Notes: generated by a model from the sequence alone, not told the origin. A DNA stretch of 37,019 bases from Pseudomonadota bacterium (GCA_021783435.1 JAJXUC010000019.1:1-37019); one strand, 5' to 3'; shown: positions 1-7,041, numbered from the stretch's first letter. Made by a program: numbers and translations.

Positions 1-175
1 TCGCCGCGATGCCGTCAAGCCGGCCGCAGGCCAGCAGCGCGGCTTCGAGTCGCTTCTGTCGCTGCCCGGTCAGATTCAGCGGCGGGACCGGCGGCAACGG
101 TGTCGGGATGAAGGCGCGTACGACCTCGCCCGCGGTGCTTGCGACCTCAAATCGTCCCGTCTCTCCGCGCTGCAT
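1..175 (-). CDS. Fic/DOC-family protein, N-terminal part (runs off the left edge)
   Basis: Only the first 58 codons are present. Read from the ATG at 175 on the minus strand, the peptide contains FIPTPLPPVPPLNL followed by a helix ending in ACGRLDGIA. This matches the N-terminal Fic_N region (pattern PxPLPPxPPL then ALGRLDG) that precedes the AMP-transferring Fic core in many stand-alone Fic proteins. The catalytic HPFxxGNGR motif lies outside the window, so activity cannot be judged. GAGAAC sits just upstream of the ATG as a weak ribosome binding site, with a 10-bp palindrome (TCACGAGTGA) overlapping the leader. Because the gene lies on the element side of the tRNA-fMet attachment site at 551-595, I infer that it is cargo of an integrated island; such elements often carry Fic proteins. 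Family call from motif only. Confidence 0.7.
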   Translation of the reverse strand, partial: MQRGETGRFEVASTAGEVVRAFIPTPLPPVPPLNLTGQRQKRLEAALLACGRLDGIAA

Positions 176-550
176 GGTTGTTCTCACGAGTGAACATAGC
201 CACGTCCACTATTAACGTTTGGCCACGATAGTGATGATAAAGCTCTGCGCACAGTGGAGCCCTCAGCGCCGGACCATCGGCTGTATCTCCTCCAGGAGTC
301 AGGCGCAAGGCCCTGCCATATATCGAAGACGACAGCACTGGCAGGCTCCGCGTCGACAACGACACCGGAGGTCAAACATGTGAACTTTTAATTTATGCTA
401 ATCTTAATCAAATTGCGGCATTGATCGGCATAATGCACCGCAGTGCGGCGTCAAGGACGCCAATGCAGCACAGCAGAGACTGCACTAACCTATTGTTTAT
501 AGACGATTTATACCGAAAAACGCCAAATGCACGCACCCGGCATCATCACT
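176..550. other. gene-poor, AT-richer end of the integrated element
   Basis: No convincing gene is seen here. Base composition is clearly richer in A+T than the rest of the window, especially 380-430 and 490-530. It holds short palindromes (CCGCAGTGCGG at 438-448; CACTAT and ATAGTG arms around 210-235). An open frame on the plus strand runs through it without recognisable domain or start. It is best read as the non-coding boundary of the element that ends at 595. Confidence 0.4.
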
Positions 551-595
551 CTCATAACCCGAAGGTCATAAGTTCAAATCTTGCCCCCGCAACCA
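551..595 (+). other. attachment site: 3' half of an initiator tRNA-fMet gene
   Basis: The stretch begins CTCATAACCCGAAGGTC, which is the anticodon loop (CAT), 3' anticodon stem and variable region typical of bacterial initiator tRNA-fMet. It continues with a T-loop (GTTCAAATC) and ends CCCCCGCAACCA, the fMet acceptor end with CCA. The 5' half (D-arm and 5' anticodon stem GTCGGG) is absent; the bases before 551 do not pair with it. Identity starting inside the anticodon loop is the usual crossover point of tyrosine integrases. The tRNA-type terminator that follows shows that native downstream chromosome lies to the right, so the element lies to the left. Confidence 0.8.
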
Positions 596-612
596 AGAAT
601 ATTAAGTACTTG

Positions 613-638
613 GCCCAGCCTCACCCGCTGGGCTTTTT
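613..638 (+). terminator. rho-independent terminator of the interrupted tRNA-fMet gene
   Basis: A perfect 7-bp stem (GCCCAGC at 613-619, GCTGGGC at 627-633) with a 7-nt loop is followed by TTTTTG. It lies 17 bases after the CCA end of the tRNA fragment, the expected place for a tRNA terminator. Confidence 0.85.
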
Positions 639-839
639 GTTGCCTGGCGCTCAGATGGATGCGTGATGTCTGCAGTCTGCAAGGGAAATGGCCGGGTTGT
701 GTTTTCGCCCAGCGCAGTGCAAGACTGCGTCGCCACGGCAGCGGCGTGCGCTTTCGCCGACAACGAGCAATCTCCTCGCGCTCCAGACACGACAGGTATC
801 TGCTCGAAGACGACTGGCCGTGCATTTGCCGGTCGACGC

Positions 840-851
840 GTTTGCGACAAT
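840..851 (+). promoter_or_regulatory. -10 promoter element (GTTTGCGACAAT)
   Basis: GACAAT at 846-851 would place the transcription start near 858, about 15 bases before the ATG at 873. The same 12-mer, GTTTGCGACAAT, occurs at 28225-28236 directly before hemE, which supports it as a promoter element used in this genome. No good -35 is seen at 17 bp spacing. Confidence 0.45.
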
Positions 852-872
852 CGCCCGTCCCCGTATCTGACC

Positions 873-1754
873 ATGCAGGCTGCCCGCACATCCCCTCCCG
901 GCAACCGCGGCGCCATCGACGCGCTAGGCCAGCGTTTTGCTCCGGCGGGCGCCGATGCGCGCATCGCCAGCCTGGTCCCCAGCCTGACCGAGACCCTGTT
1001 CGATCTCGGCCTGGGAGCGCAGGTCGTGGCGCGTACCGGCTTTTGCATCCACCCTGCCGAAGCTGTTCGCGCCATCCCCAAGGTGGGTGGCACCAAGGAC
1101 ATGAAACTCGCGCGCCTGCGTGCGCTGGCCCCCAGCCATGTGCTGGTGAATGTGGACGAGAACACGCGCGAAACCGTGGCGGCGCTGCGCAGCTTCGTGC
1201 CGCACGTGGTGGTGACGCATCCACAAGTGCCGGCTGACAACCTCGCTCTGCTGCAGCTGTTGGGTGACCTCTTTGGGAGTGTGCCAGAGGTGAATGCTCG
1301 TGCACGGGCGCTGGCCGATGCGTTGCGGGTGCAGCTCACCGACCTGGCTGCCCAGTCCTGGCCGGCGCGCCGCGTGCTCTACCTCATCTGGCGCGAGCCG
1401 TGGATGACCGTGGCGCGCGACACCTATATCGCGCGCACCCTCGCCTGCGTTGGCTGGAGCACGTTGCCGGAGGTGGCGGGTGGTGACGGCATGGCCACAC
1501 CCGGTGCGGCGCGCTACCCGGTGTTCGACTGGGATGCGCCCTGGTTGCGCGAGGTGGACCTGGTGCTGCTCTCGACCGAGCCTTACCGCTTCCAACCTCG
1601 CCACATGGACGCGGTTCGCGACCTGCTCGCGGCCCGCGGCCTACGCCCTGAGGCGCGCTTGATCGACGGCGAATGGTGTTCCTGGTACGGCAGCCGCGCC
1701 GCGCGCAGCCTGCCGCGACTGGCGGCGCTGGCCGCTTCGATCAACGCTGCCTAG
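873..1754 (+). CDS. BtuF-like helical-backbone metal receptor protein
   Basis: A 293-aa protein with the features of the BtuF/FepB/TroA-type binding fold: RIASLVPSLTETLFDLGLG near residue 30, then a CIHP segment, then VGGTKDMKLARLRALAP, and a C-terminal WYGSR. These are typical of the proteins often annotated as cobalamin-binding or ABC transporter substrate-binding. I chose the ATG at 873 because the reading frame upstream (from 663) is low in complexity and the homologous region begins just after. There is no signal peptide from this start, so it may be cytoplasmic or the export signal may have been lost; no permease or ATPase gene is adjacent. No cobalamin riboswitch is apparent upstream. 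It converges on the next gene with overlapping stop codons (CTAG at 1751-1754). Ligand unknown. Confidence 0.75.
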   Translation: MQAARTSPPGNRGAIDALGQRFAPAGADARIASLVPSLTETLFDLGLGAQVVARTGFCIHPAEAVRAIPKVGGTKDMKLARLRALAPSHVLVNVDENTRETVAALRSFVPHVVVTHPQVPADNLALLQLLGDLFGSVPEVNARARALADALRVQLTDLAAQSWPARRVLYLIWREPWMTVARDTYIARTLACVGWSTLPEVAGGDGMATPGAARYPVFDWDAPWLREVDLVLLSTEPYRFQPRHMDAVRDLLAARGLRPEARLIDGEWCSWYGSRAARSLPRLAALAASINAA

Positions 1755-2284
1755 AGCCGCGAACGCGCGAACACGCTGCGTCGGCTTTGCGCCTTGGCTT
1801 GCCAGGCGAGCAGGGCGAAGCCGACGAGGGGGACGAGGATGTCGGTGCCGAGCATGGCACCGACATTACCCAGTGCATCGTCATGCACTTGGTGCGGCTG
1901 CACCCCATGGCCGATGGCCGCGCCCCAAAGGAAGGCCGTGGGCCCGAGCACGGCGGCGAGGCGCAAACCCAGGCCACCGAAGGCCGCGAAAACCCCCACC
2001 AGCGCGAAGCCCAGGCTGGCCGTCCCCACCTCGTACTGGAAGGGGCTGGGTGCCCAGCCGATCAAACGCGCGGCGAGGTCGCCATACAAGCTGTGGAACA
2101 CGAAGTTGACGAAAAAACTCAGGCCCACCGAGCACAGCAGGAACCAGCGCAGGAAGGTGGAGGCGATGCGTTCGGAGGTGCGCTCGCGCCGCGTGAGCGC
2201 GAGTGACACCATGGCCAGCAACACGCCGAGCAGCAGCAGGCTGAGCGGGAAATGGTCGAGGGCGAGACGGATCAACGAGGCCAT
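1751..2284 (-). CDS. DUF6790-like integral membrane protein
   Basis: A 177-aa hydrophobic protein with about four to five membrane segments. The motif FVNFVFHSLYGDLAARLIGW followed by SPFQYEVGTASLGFALVGV matches what I recall of the DUF6790 family (NFxxHxFFxDxxAxxIGWxxSPFQFEVGxAN). Function of the family is unknown. I chose the ATG at 2284, which has GGAG eight bases upstream, over a GTG three codons earlier. It lies 103 bases downstream of the CMD-family gene on the same strand and may be cotranscribed with it. The end overlaps the stop of the convergent BtuF-like gene by four bases. Confidence 0.65.
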   Translation of the reverse strand: MASLIRLALDHFPLSLLLLGVLLAMVSLALTRRERTSERIASTFLRWFLLCSVGLSFFVNFVFHSLYGDLAARLIGWAPSPFQYEVGTASLGFALVGVFAAFGGLGLRLAAVLGPTAFLWGAAIGHGVQPHQVHDDALGNVGAMLGTDILVPLVGFALLAWQAKAQSRRSVFARSRL

Positions 2285-2387
2285 GGGCAGCACTCCGGTT
2301 CAGTCGGTGATGGCGCCACACCCAGCAAGATGGAGCGTTGCAGATGCGGCGGCCGATGCAGTTTCGGGCCCTGGCGCTTGCGCAGGC

Positions 2388-3011
2388 TCACGCACTGCCC
2401 CTGGGCGGCAGTGCGGCGAGGTCATCGAGCGAGATGCCGATGGCCGTTTCAAACACCCCGGCCTCGGATGTCTGCGCCGGGGTCTCGATGTCGACCCCGA
2501 GCGCCACGAGAAAACGCGACACCATGTTGTAGGTGGCAATCACGCCCACCAGTTCCACCACCTGCTGTGGCGGCATGGCGGCGCGCGCGGCAGCGAAATA
2601 GGCTTCGTTGACTTTCACCCGCCGGGTCATCTCGTACGCAATCGCCAGGGTCACGCGCTGCGCCGGGGAGAACAGCACGGCGTCGTCCACCGCATGCGGC
2701 ACATTCGCCAGGGCGGCGAGTTGTGTCGCGGTGCCGCCGGCGGCGAGAAACTCGGGCGCGTGATGGGCGAATTCGTACTGCGCATGATTGAGCAGAGCGA
2801 CGGTGCAGATGGCGAGTTCGCGCAGCAGCGGATCGAGGTCGAGTTGTGTGCGCACGGCGCCGAGAAAGCCGTTCCAGCCGCGCGCGAAAGCCGGGCTGTG
2901 CAGCAGCATGCGATCGAGGTTGAGGAGCTTGCCGCCGCGACGGGCGCGAATGGCGTCCACCAGATCGGCTGGCTCGTCCAGGTCGACAGGGGTGTAGGCA
3001 ATACGTGGCAT
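2388..3011 (-). CDS. carboxymuconolactone decarboxylase / AhpD-fold family protein
   Basis: A 207-aa protein of the AhpD-like all-helical fold. The core is LRELAICTVALLNHAQYEFAHH, the family's helix with the conserved His and Glu; the paired cysteines of true AhpD alkylhydroperoxidase reductases (CxxC) are replaced here by NHAQYE, so it is not expected to work as a dithiol peroxidase. A second helical part carries PPQQVVELVGVIATYNMVSRFL, also common in this subgroup. Substrate is unknown. GAGGAG stands about ten bases before the ATG. It is divergent from trxC and probably leads a two-gene unit with the DUF6790-like gene. Confidence 0.8.
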   Translation of the reverse strand: MPRIAYTPVDLDEPADLVDAIRARRGGKLLNLDRMLLHSPAFARGWNGFLGAVRTQLDLDPLLRELAICTVALLNHAQYEFAHHAPEFLAAGGTATQLAALANVPHAVDDAVLFSPAQRVTLAIAYEMTRRVKVNEAYFAAARAAMPPQQVVELVGVIATYNMVSRFLVALGVDIETPAQTSEAGVFETAIGISLDDLAALPPRGSA

Positions 3012-3061
3012 GTCTGGGTCGCTCCTCGGGTTCGCAGGCGTCAGGTTCGCACGACTGCACT

Positions 3062-3090
3062 ACTGTAACGGCAGGTGCGCGCGATACCAA
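3062..3090 (-). promoter_or_regulatory. sigma-70-type promoter of the CMD-family gene
   Basis: Read on the minus strand: TTGGTA (3090-3085), 17-bp spacer, TACAGT (3067-3062). Both hexamers match consensus at four of six positions. The start would lie about 45 bases before the ATG at 3011. Confidence 0.45.
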
Positions 3091-3224
3091 GCGACAGCGC
3101 TGCCATCGGCCTTACGTGGCCCTGGTGGCTACCCCCCACGGCTTGAACTTCGCCACGCCGCCCTCATGTGGCTTGGGTCCAAGCCCGGACCAGCTGCACA
3201 TGGGCGATACCACCTGGAGTTGTC

Positions 3225-3641
3225 ATGCTGATCGTCTGCCCACATTGCAACAGCCTCAACCGCGTTCCGCCCGAGCGCTTGGCGCACGATCCGCAATGCG
3301 GAAGCTGCCATCAAGCCCTCTTCACCGGCGCGCCGCTGGAGTTGAGCGATGCCGACTTCGAGCGCTTCGTCAGCAAGAACGAGCTGCCGGTGATTGTCGA
3401 TTTCTGGGCGCCCTGGTGCGGACCCTGCCTTCAGATGGCGCCGCAGTTCGAGCAGGCCGCCAAACTGCTCAAGGGCCGTGCCTTGCTGGTGAAGGTGAAC
3501 TCCGACGATCACCCGCAGGCCTCGGCGCGTCACCGCATCCGCAGCATCCCCACGCTGATTCTGTTCCGGGGCGGGCATGAGGCCAAGCGCCAATCGGGCG
3601 TGATGCCGGCGCAGGAACTGGTGCGTTGGGCCGGCGCCTAG
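3225..3641 (+). CDS. trxC: thioredoxin 2 (zinc-ribbon thioredoxin)
   Basis: A 138-aa protein with the two-part layout of TrxC: an N-terminal zinc ribbon (C5PHC8 and C25GSC28) followed by a thioredoxin fold with the active site W64CGPC68 and the cis-proline segment SIPTL. TrxC is a cytoplasmic disulfide reductase, linked in enterobacteria to oxidative stress. The ATG at 3225 is preceded by TGGAG and starts exactly at the zinc-ribbon domain. Length and motifs are normal for the family. The gene stands alone; the neighbour on the left is divergent and the next gene on the right has its own FNR-type promoter. I see no OxyR site that I can defend. Confidence 0.93.
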   Translation: MLIVCPHCNSLNRVPPERLAHDPQCGSCHQALFTGAPLELSDADFERFVSKNELPVIVDFWAPWCGPCLQMAPQFEQAAKLLKGRALLVKVNSDDHPQASARHRIRSIPTLILFRGGHEAKRQSGVMPAQELVRWAGA

Positions 3642-3735
3642 AACAACCGGCATAACAGGCGCGGTGGCACCCGCCGAACTGGCCGCGAGTCGTCGTCGCG
3701 CCTTGCGCGATGCTGCATGTTGCTCGCACAAGACG

Positions 3736-3753
3736 AATTGTGCGAATTGTGCG
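3736..3753. repeat. tandem 9-bp direct repeat upstream of the cytochrome-porin promoter
   Basis: GAATTGTGC occurs twice without a gap (3736-3744, 3745-3753), followed by a second short repeat, AACATT twice at about 3760-3772. These lie 27 or more bases upstream of the FNR-type site and could bind a second regulator. Function inferred from position only. Confidence 0.4.
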
Positions 3754-3779
3754 TTCGCAACATTCAACATTGTGACTGT

Positions 3780-3820
3780 TTGATGCAGGTCAATTTCCTG
3801 CCGTCGAGGCGCTCGACAAT
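3780..3820 (+). promoter_or_regulatory. FNR/ANR-type box and -10 element of the cytochrome-porin gene
   Basis: TTGAT-GCAG-GTCAA (3780-3793) matches the FNR consensus TTGAT-N4-ATCAA at nine of ten positions. A -10 element GACAAT lies at 3815-3820, giving a predicted start near 3827-3828. The centre of the FNR site is then at about -41.5, the standard spacing of FNR-activated class II promoters. This predicts induction at low oxygen. Confidence 0.6.
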
Positions 3821-3869
3821 GGTTCCAGGGTAGACCTCCGCCTGCCTGAATCCAGGGAAAGGAACCATC

Positions 3870-5195
3870 ATGAAATCCTCAGCACTTGGCGTCGCGCCTT
3901 GCATCTCGCGCGCGCCAGGATCCGTTTGGCGCCAGGCATGGCGCTCCATCGCGTTGGCTGTTCTGGCCCTGCTGGGCATGGGGCTGCTGAGCACGTCCGC
4001 ACAGGCTGTGCCGGCCTTTGCCCGCCAGACCGGCCAGGCTTGCATTGCCTGCCACGTCGGTGGCTTCGGCCCACAACTCACGCCCTTTGGCCGCGCCTTC
4101 AAGCTCAGTGGCTACACGTTGAGCAACGGCAAGGCGCACATCCCCTTGTCGGCGATGCTCGTGTCCTCATTCACGCACACGACCGAGGATCAGACCCCCT
4201 TCTACAACGGCATGCATGCCAACGATAACTTTGTTGCCTTGCAACAAGCCTCCATTTTTCTCGCCGGGCGGTTGACCGACCACATCGGGATGATGGGGCA
4301 GGCCACCTACGCGCAGACGGCCGAGCCGGCCAACCTGGCGTGGGACAACACGGACATCCGTTACGCCCACAACTACGCCTTCGGCAACACCTCGGGGATC
4401 TTTGGCATCTCCGTGAACAACAACCCGACCGTCTCGGATGTCTGGAACACCGTGCCCGCATGGCAGTACGGCTTCATGACCAGCCCGATCAGCGGCGGGG
4501 TTCCGTTCACGCCGCTGATGGCGAGCCTGGGCGGTACCGTGATGGGAACGACGGCCTACACGCTCATCGACAACCATTGGTATCTCGAGGGCGGCGCATA
4601 CCACGCGCTCTCGAACAGATGGGGAAACCTGCTGCATACCGGGTCATGGGGCATCACGGGGTACGCGCCCTACCTGCGCGCGAACTACTCGACCACTGTG
4701 GGCCAAAGCACCTATGAGGGCGGCATCATCGGCATGAGCCTGAAACCCCCATCCTTGACCGGAAGCTCCGGCACGGACCAGGTGAACGACATCGGCATCG
4801 ACGGGACTTACCAGTTCATCAACGGCGATACCCACAGCGTCACGGTCAATGGCCTGTACATGCAGGAGAAAACCAGCTACGACCAGTCCCTAGGCTCCGT
4901 GCCGAGCGACACCGCGAAGACGCTGAACATGAATGTCGCGTATTGGATTCACAACACCTATGGCGCGACCATTCAATATTTCAACGTGAACGGCACCGCA
5001 GCCCTCGGCTCGAACGTCCAGAGCAATGGTGTGGTCTGGGAGCTCGATTGGAACCCCTACGGACAAAGCTGGGCCAACCAGGAAAAGAATCTTCGGCTGG
5101 GGCTTCAGTACACCACCTACAACAAACTCAACGGAAGCAGCGTCGGCGCCAGCGCCAATAACAGTTTGTATCTGTATATGTGGTTTGCCATCTGA
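3870..5195 (+). CDS. Cyc2-like outer-membrane monohaem cytochrome-porin fusion
   Basis: A 441-aa exported protein. Residues 1-46 form a long signal peptide ending STSAQA. A short cytochrome part follows: VPAFARQTGQACIACH with the single haem site C58-I-A-C61-H62, then PQLTPFGRAFKLSGYTL. The remaining 350 residues alternate polar and hydrophobic positions, are rich in Asn, Thr, Gly and Tyr, and end LYLYMWFAI, as expected for an outer-membrane beta-barrel. A haem domain of about 40 residues fused to a barrel is the layout of Cyc2, the outer-membrane iron oxidase of iron-oxidising bacteria; related proteins annotated simply as cytochrome c also occur in bacteria not known to oxidise iron. The ATG is preceded by AAAGGA. 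An FNR-type site and tandem repeats lie upstream. No other cytochrome gene is adjacent, so its electron partner is unknown. Confidence 0.75.
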   Translation: MKSSALGVAPCISRAPGSVWRQAWRSIALAVLALLGMGLLSTSAQAVPAFARQTGQACIACHVGGFGPQLTPFGRAFKLSGYTLSNGKAHIPLSAMLVSSFTHTTEDQTPFYNGMHANDNFVALQQASIFLAGRLTDHIGMMGQATYAQTAEPANLAWDNTDIRYAHNYAFGNTSGIFGISVNNNPTVSDVWNTVPAWQYGFMTSPISGGVPFTPLMASLGGTVMGTTAYTLIDNHWYLEGGAYHALSNRWGNLLHTGSWGITGYAPYLRANYSTTVGQSTYEGGIIGMSLKPPSLTGSSGTDQVNDIGIDGTYQFINGDTHSVTVNGLYMQEKTSYDQSLGSVPSDTAKTLNMNVAYWIHNTYGATIQYFNVNGTAALGSNVQSNGVVWELDWNPYGQSWANQEKNLRLGLQYTTYNKLNGSSVGASANNSLYLYMWFAI

Positions 5196-5220
5196 ACGAT
5201 GGGCTGCGATGCCCGGGGCG

Positions 5221-5265
5221 GCTTCGACCATGAAACAGGCTCCATGTCGGTGTCCTGGTCGAAGC
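5221..5265 (+). terminator. hairpin after the cytochrome-porin gene
   Basis: A perfect 10-bp inverted repeat (GCTTCGACCA at 5221-5230, TGGTCGAAGC at 5256-5265) with a 25-base loop begins 26 bases after the stop codon. There is no T tract, so it may end transcription only partly or protect the mRNA. Confidence 0.4.
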
Positions 5266-5292
5266 GGTTGCAAAAACGACACGCCCTGGGTG

Positions 5293-5305
5293 ACAAAATT
5301 TTTGT
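5293..5305. promoter_or_regulatory. 13-bp palindrome before the 91-aa gene
   Basis: ACAAAA-T-TTTTGT is a perfect palindrome 128 bases before the ATG at 5433, in a locally AT-rich patch. It may be an operator; I do not recognise the regulator. No clear promoter could be assigned between it and the gene. Confidence 0.35.
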
Positions 5306-5432
5306 TGCGTTGCACAATTTTACTGGAGGCGGTGTCCAAGCCAACGACATCAGCACGCTGAGCGTCGATGTCTGGACTGTGATTCGAGGGTCGCTCAAGC
5401 CACCACATCACACCGCAAACAAGGAAATCATC

Positions 5433-5708
5433 ATGTCCTCCACCCCAAGCGACCTGTATTACGCCCAGGCCTTCCATCACGGTGAGCGCGAACACCGCAG
5501 CTACGTTGTGGCCATCGGCCACAAGCAGCAGGTGGAGGCGCTGGCTCGCACCGAACACGCCAGGCGGTTCGGTGAATACGGCATCGCGCTGTATCAAGTT
5601 GAACTCGATGTGCCCATGCAGGAACGCCTCCGTCTCGTGAACTATCTCGGCTCGAACATGGGGGAACGCTGGATCGACAGCCAACCATCCAGCAGGCAGG
5701 CGGCCTGA
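5433..5708 (+). CDS. unrecognised 91-aa protein
   Basis: I do not recognise this protein. It is 91 residues, charged and soluble, with no signal peptide, membrane segment or Cys pair. It begins MSSTPSDLYYAQAFHHGE; the middle is helical (QQVEALARTEHARRFGEYG) and is followed by a strand-like IALYQVELDVP and a second helix. AAGGAAA stands seven bases before the ATG, a strong ribosome binding site, and codon use is like the neighbours, so it is probably a real gene. It lies 237 bases after the cytochrome-porin gene on the same strand but is separated from it by a hairpin and has its own leader with a 13-bp palindrome. A link to the cytochrome is possible but not shown. Confidence 0.7.
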   Translation: MSSTPSDLYYAQAFHHGEREHRSYVVAIGHKQQVEALARTEHARRFGEYGIALYQVELDVPMQERLRLVNYLGSNMGERWIDSQPSSRQAA

Positions 5709-5717
5709 AGGCCGGTC

Positions 5718-5759
5718 GTTGAACCTCTGGACGGCGCGAGCGCCGCCCAGAGGTTCAAC
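5718..5759. terminator. bidirectional hairpin between the 91-aa gene and dctM
   Basis: A perfect 13-bp stem (GTTGAACCTCTGG at 5718-5730, CCAGAGGTTCAAC at 5747-5759) is continued, after one mismatch, by CGGCG/CGCCG and a CGAG loop. The stop codon of dctM (5755-5757) lies inside the arm. It sits between two convergent genes and probably acts in both directions; no T tract is seen. Confidence 0.65.
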
Positions 5760-7041
5760 GCATCATCGCCAGCGCGCGCGGCAATGCCAGCGACAAGTCC
5801 GGCCAGTAGGTCACCAGGCCCAGGAAGCCCAGCATGGTGAGCAGCCACGGCCAGACCGCGATGGTCAGCTCGGTGATGCCCATTTTGGCGATGCCGCTGG
5901 CGACATACAGGTTCAGCCCCACGGGCGGGTGGCACATGCCCACCTCCATGTTCACCACCATGATGATGCCGAAGTGAATGGGATCGATGCCCAGCTTCAT
6001 CGCCACCGGAAACAGGATGGGCGCCATGATCAGGGTGATGGATGAAGGCTCCATCACATTGCCCGCCACCAGCAGCAGCACGTTCACCAGCAGCAGGAAG
6101 GCGATGGGGCCGACGCCGGCGTCCAACAGCCATTGGGCCATGGTCTGCGGAATGTGCTCCGAGGTCATCAGGAACGAGAACAGGATGGCGTTGGTGATGA
6201 TGTAGAGCAGCATTGCGCTCATATTCGCCGAGGCCAGCAGCACCCGTGGCACGTCTCGCAGGTCCATGTCCTTGTAGACGAACACGGCGACGATGAAGGC
6301 GTACACCGCGCTCACCGCCGCCGCTTCGGTCGGTGTGAACAGCCCGGTGTAGATGCCGCCCAGCACCAGCACGATCAGCAGCAGGCCCCACAGGCTTTCG
6401 CGCAGAGCCCGGCCGCGTTCGGCCCAGGTTGCGCGCGGATTGCGCGGAAAGCCGCCACGCCACGCCCGCCACCAGGTGGTGAGGCCGAGCAGGAAAGCCA
6501 ACACCAAGCCCGGCACCACGCCGGCCATGAACAGCGCGCCCACCGAGGAGTTCGTGGAGACGGCGTACAGCACCATGACGATGGACGGCGGAATCAGGAT
6601 GCCCAGAGCCCCCGAAGTCGTCACCACGCCGGCGCCGAAGCGCGGCGGGTAGCCGGCCTTGAGCATGGCCGGGATGAGGATGGAACCGATCGCCACCACA
6701 GTGGCCGGGCTCGATCCCGAGACGGCGGCGAACAGCGCGCAGGCCACCACCGCAGCCAGTCCCAGCCCGCCGGGCCAGTGGCCCACCATGCTCGTGGCAA
6801 AGGCGATCATGCGCCGCGCCACGCCGCCGTGGGTGAGAAAGTTGCCGGCGAGGATGAAGAACGGGATCGCCATGATCTCGAAGCTCTCGATCCCGGTGAA
6901 CAGCTTCATTGCCACCGCCTGAATCGGCACTTCCGTCATGGTGAACAGGAAGGTCAGGACCGTCAGACCCAGCGCGATGGAGATGGGCATGCCCGTGAGC
7001 ATGAGGGCAAGCAACAGCCCGAAAATGATGGCGGCGCTCAC
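5755..7041 (-). CDS. dctM: TRAP transporter large permease subunit DctM
   Basis: A 428-aa inner-membrane protein with about 12 membrane segments and the normal length for DctM. It carries the TRAP large-subunit signatures EIMAIPFFILAGNFLTHGG, SGSSPATVVAIGSILIPAMLKAGY and GALGILIPPSIVMVLY in the first half, and MEPSSITLIMAPILFPVA with MEVGMCHPPVGLNLYV in the second. It forms the sodium-driven channel of a tripartite (DctPQM) uptake system for organic acids. The start overlaps the end of dctQ by four bases (ATGA), so translation is probably coupled. Confidence 0.95.
   Translation of the reverse strand: MSAAIIFGLLLALMLTGMPISIALGLTVLTFLFTMTEVPIQAVAMKLFTGIESFEIMAIPFFILAGNFLTHGGVARRMIAFATSMVGHWPGGLGLAAVVACALFAAVSGSSPATVVAIGSILIPAMLKAGYPPRFGAGVVTTSGALGILIPPSIVMVLYAVSTNSSVGALFMAGVVPGLVLAFLLGLTTWWRAWRGGFPRNPRATWAERGRALRESLWGLLLIVLVLGGIYTGLFTPTEAAAVSAVYAFIVAVFVYKDMDLRDVPRVLLASANMSAMLLYIITNAILFSFLMTSEHIPQTMAQWLLDAGVGPIAFLLLVNVLLLVAGNVMEPSSITLIMAPILFPVAMKLGIDPIHFGIIMVVNMEVGMCHPPVGLNLYVASGIAKMGITELTIAVWPWLLTMLGFLGLVTYWPDLSLALPRALAMMR

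Noticed and set aside
551..595. A complete, functional tRNA-fMet gene
   Set aside because: The D-arm and the 5' anticodon stem and acceptor strand are absent upstream of 551.
663..872. N-terminal extension of the BtuF-like protein, or a cobalamin riboswitch in this stretch
   Set aside because: The extension is low in complexity without homology, and no B12-box sequence (GCCACTG type) is seen.
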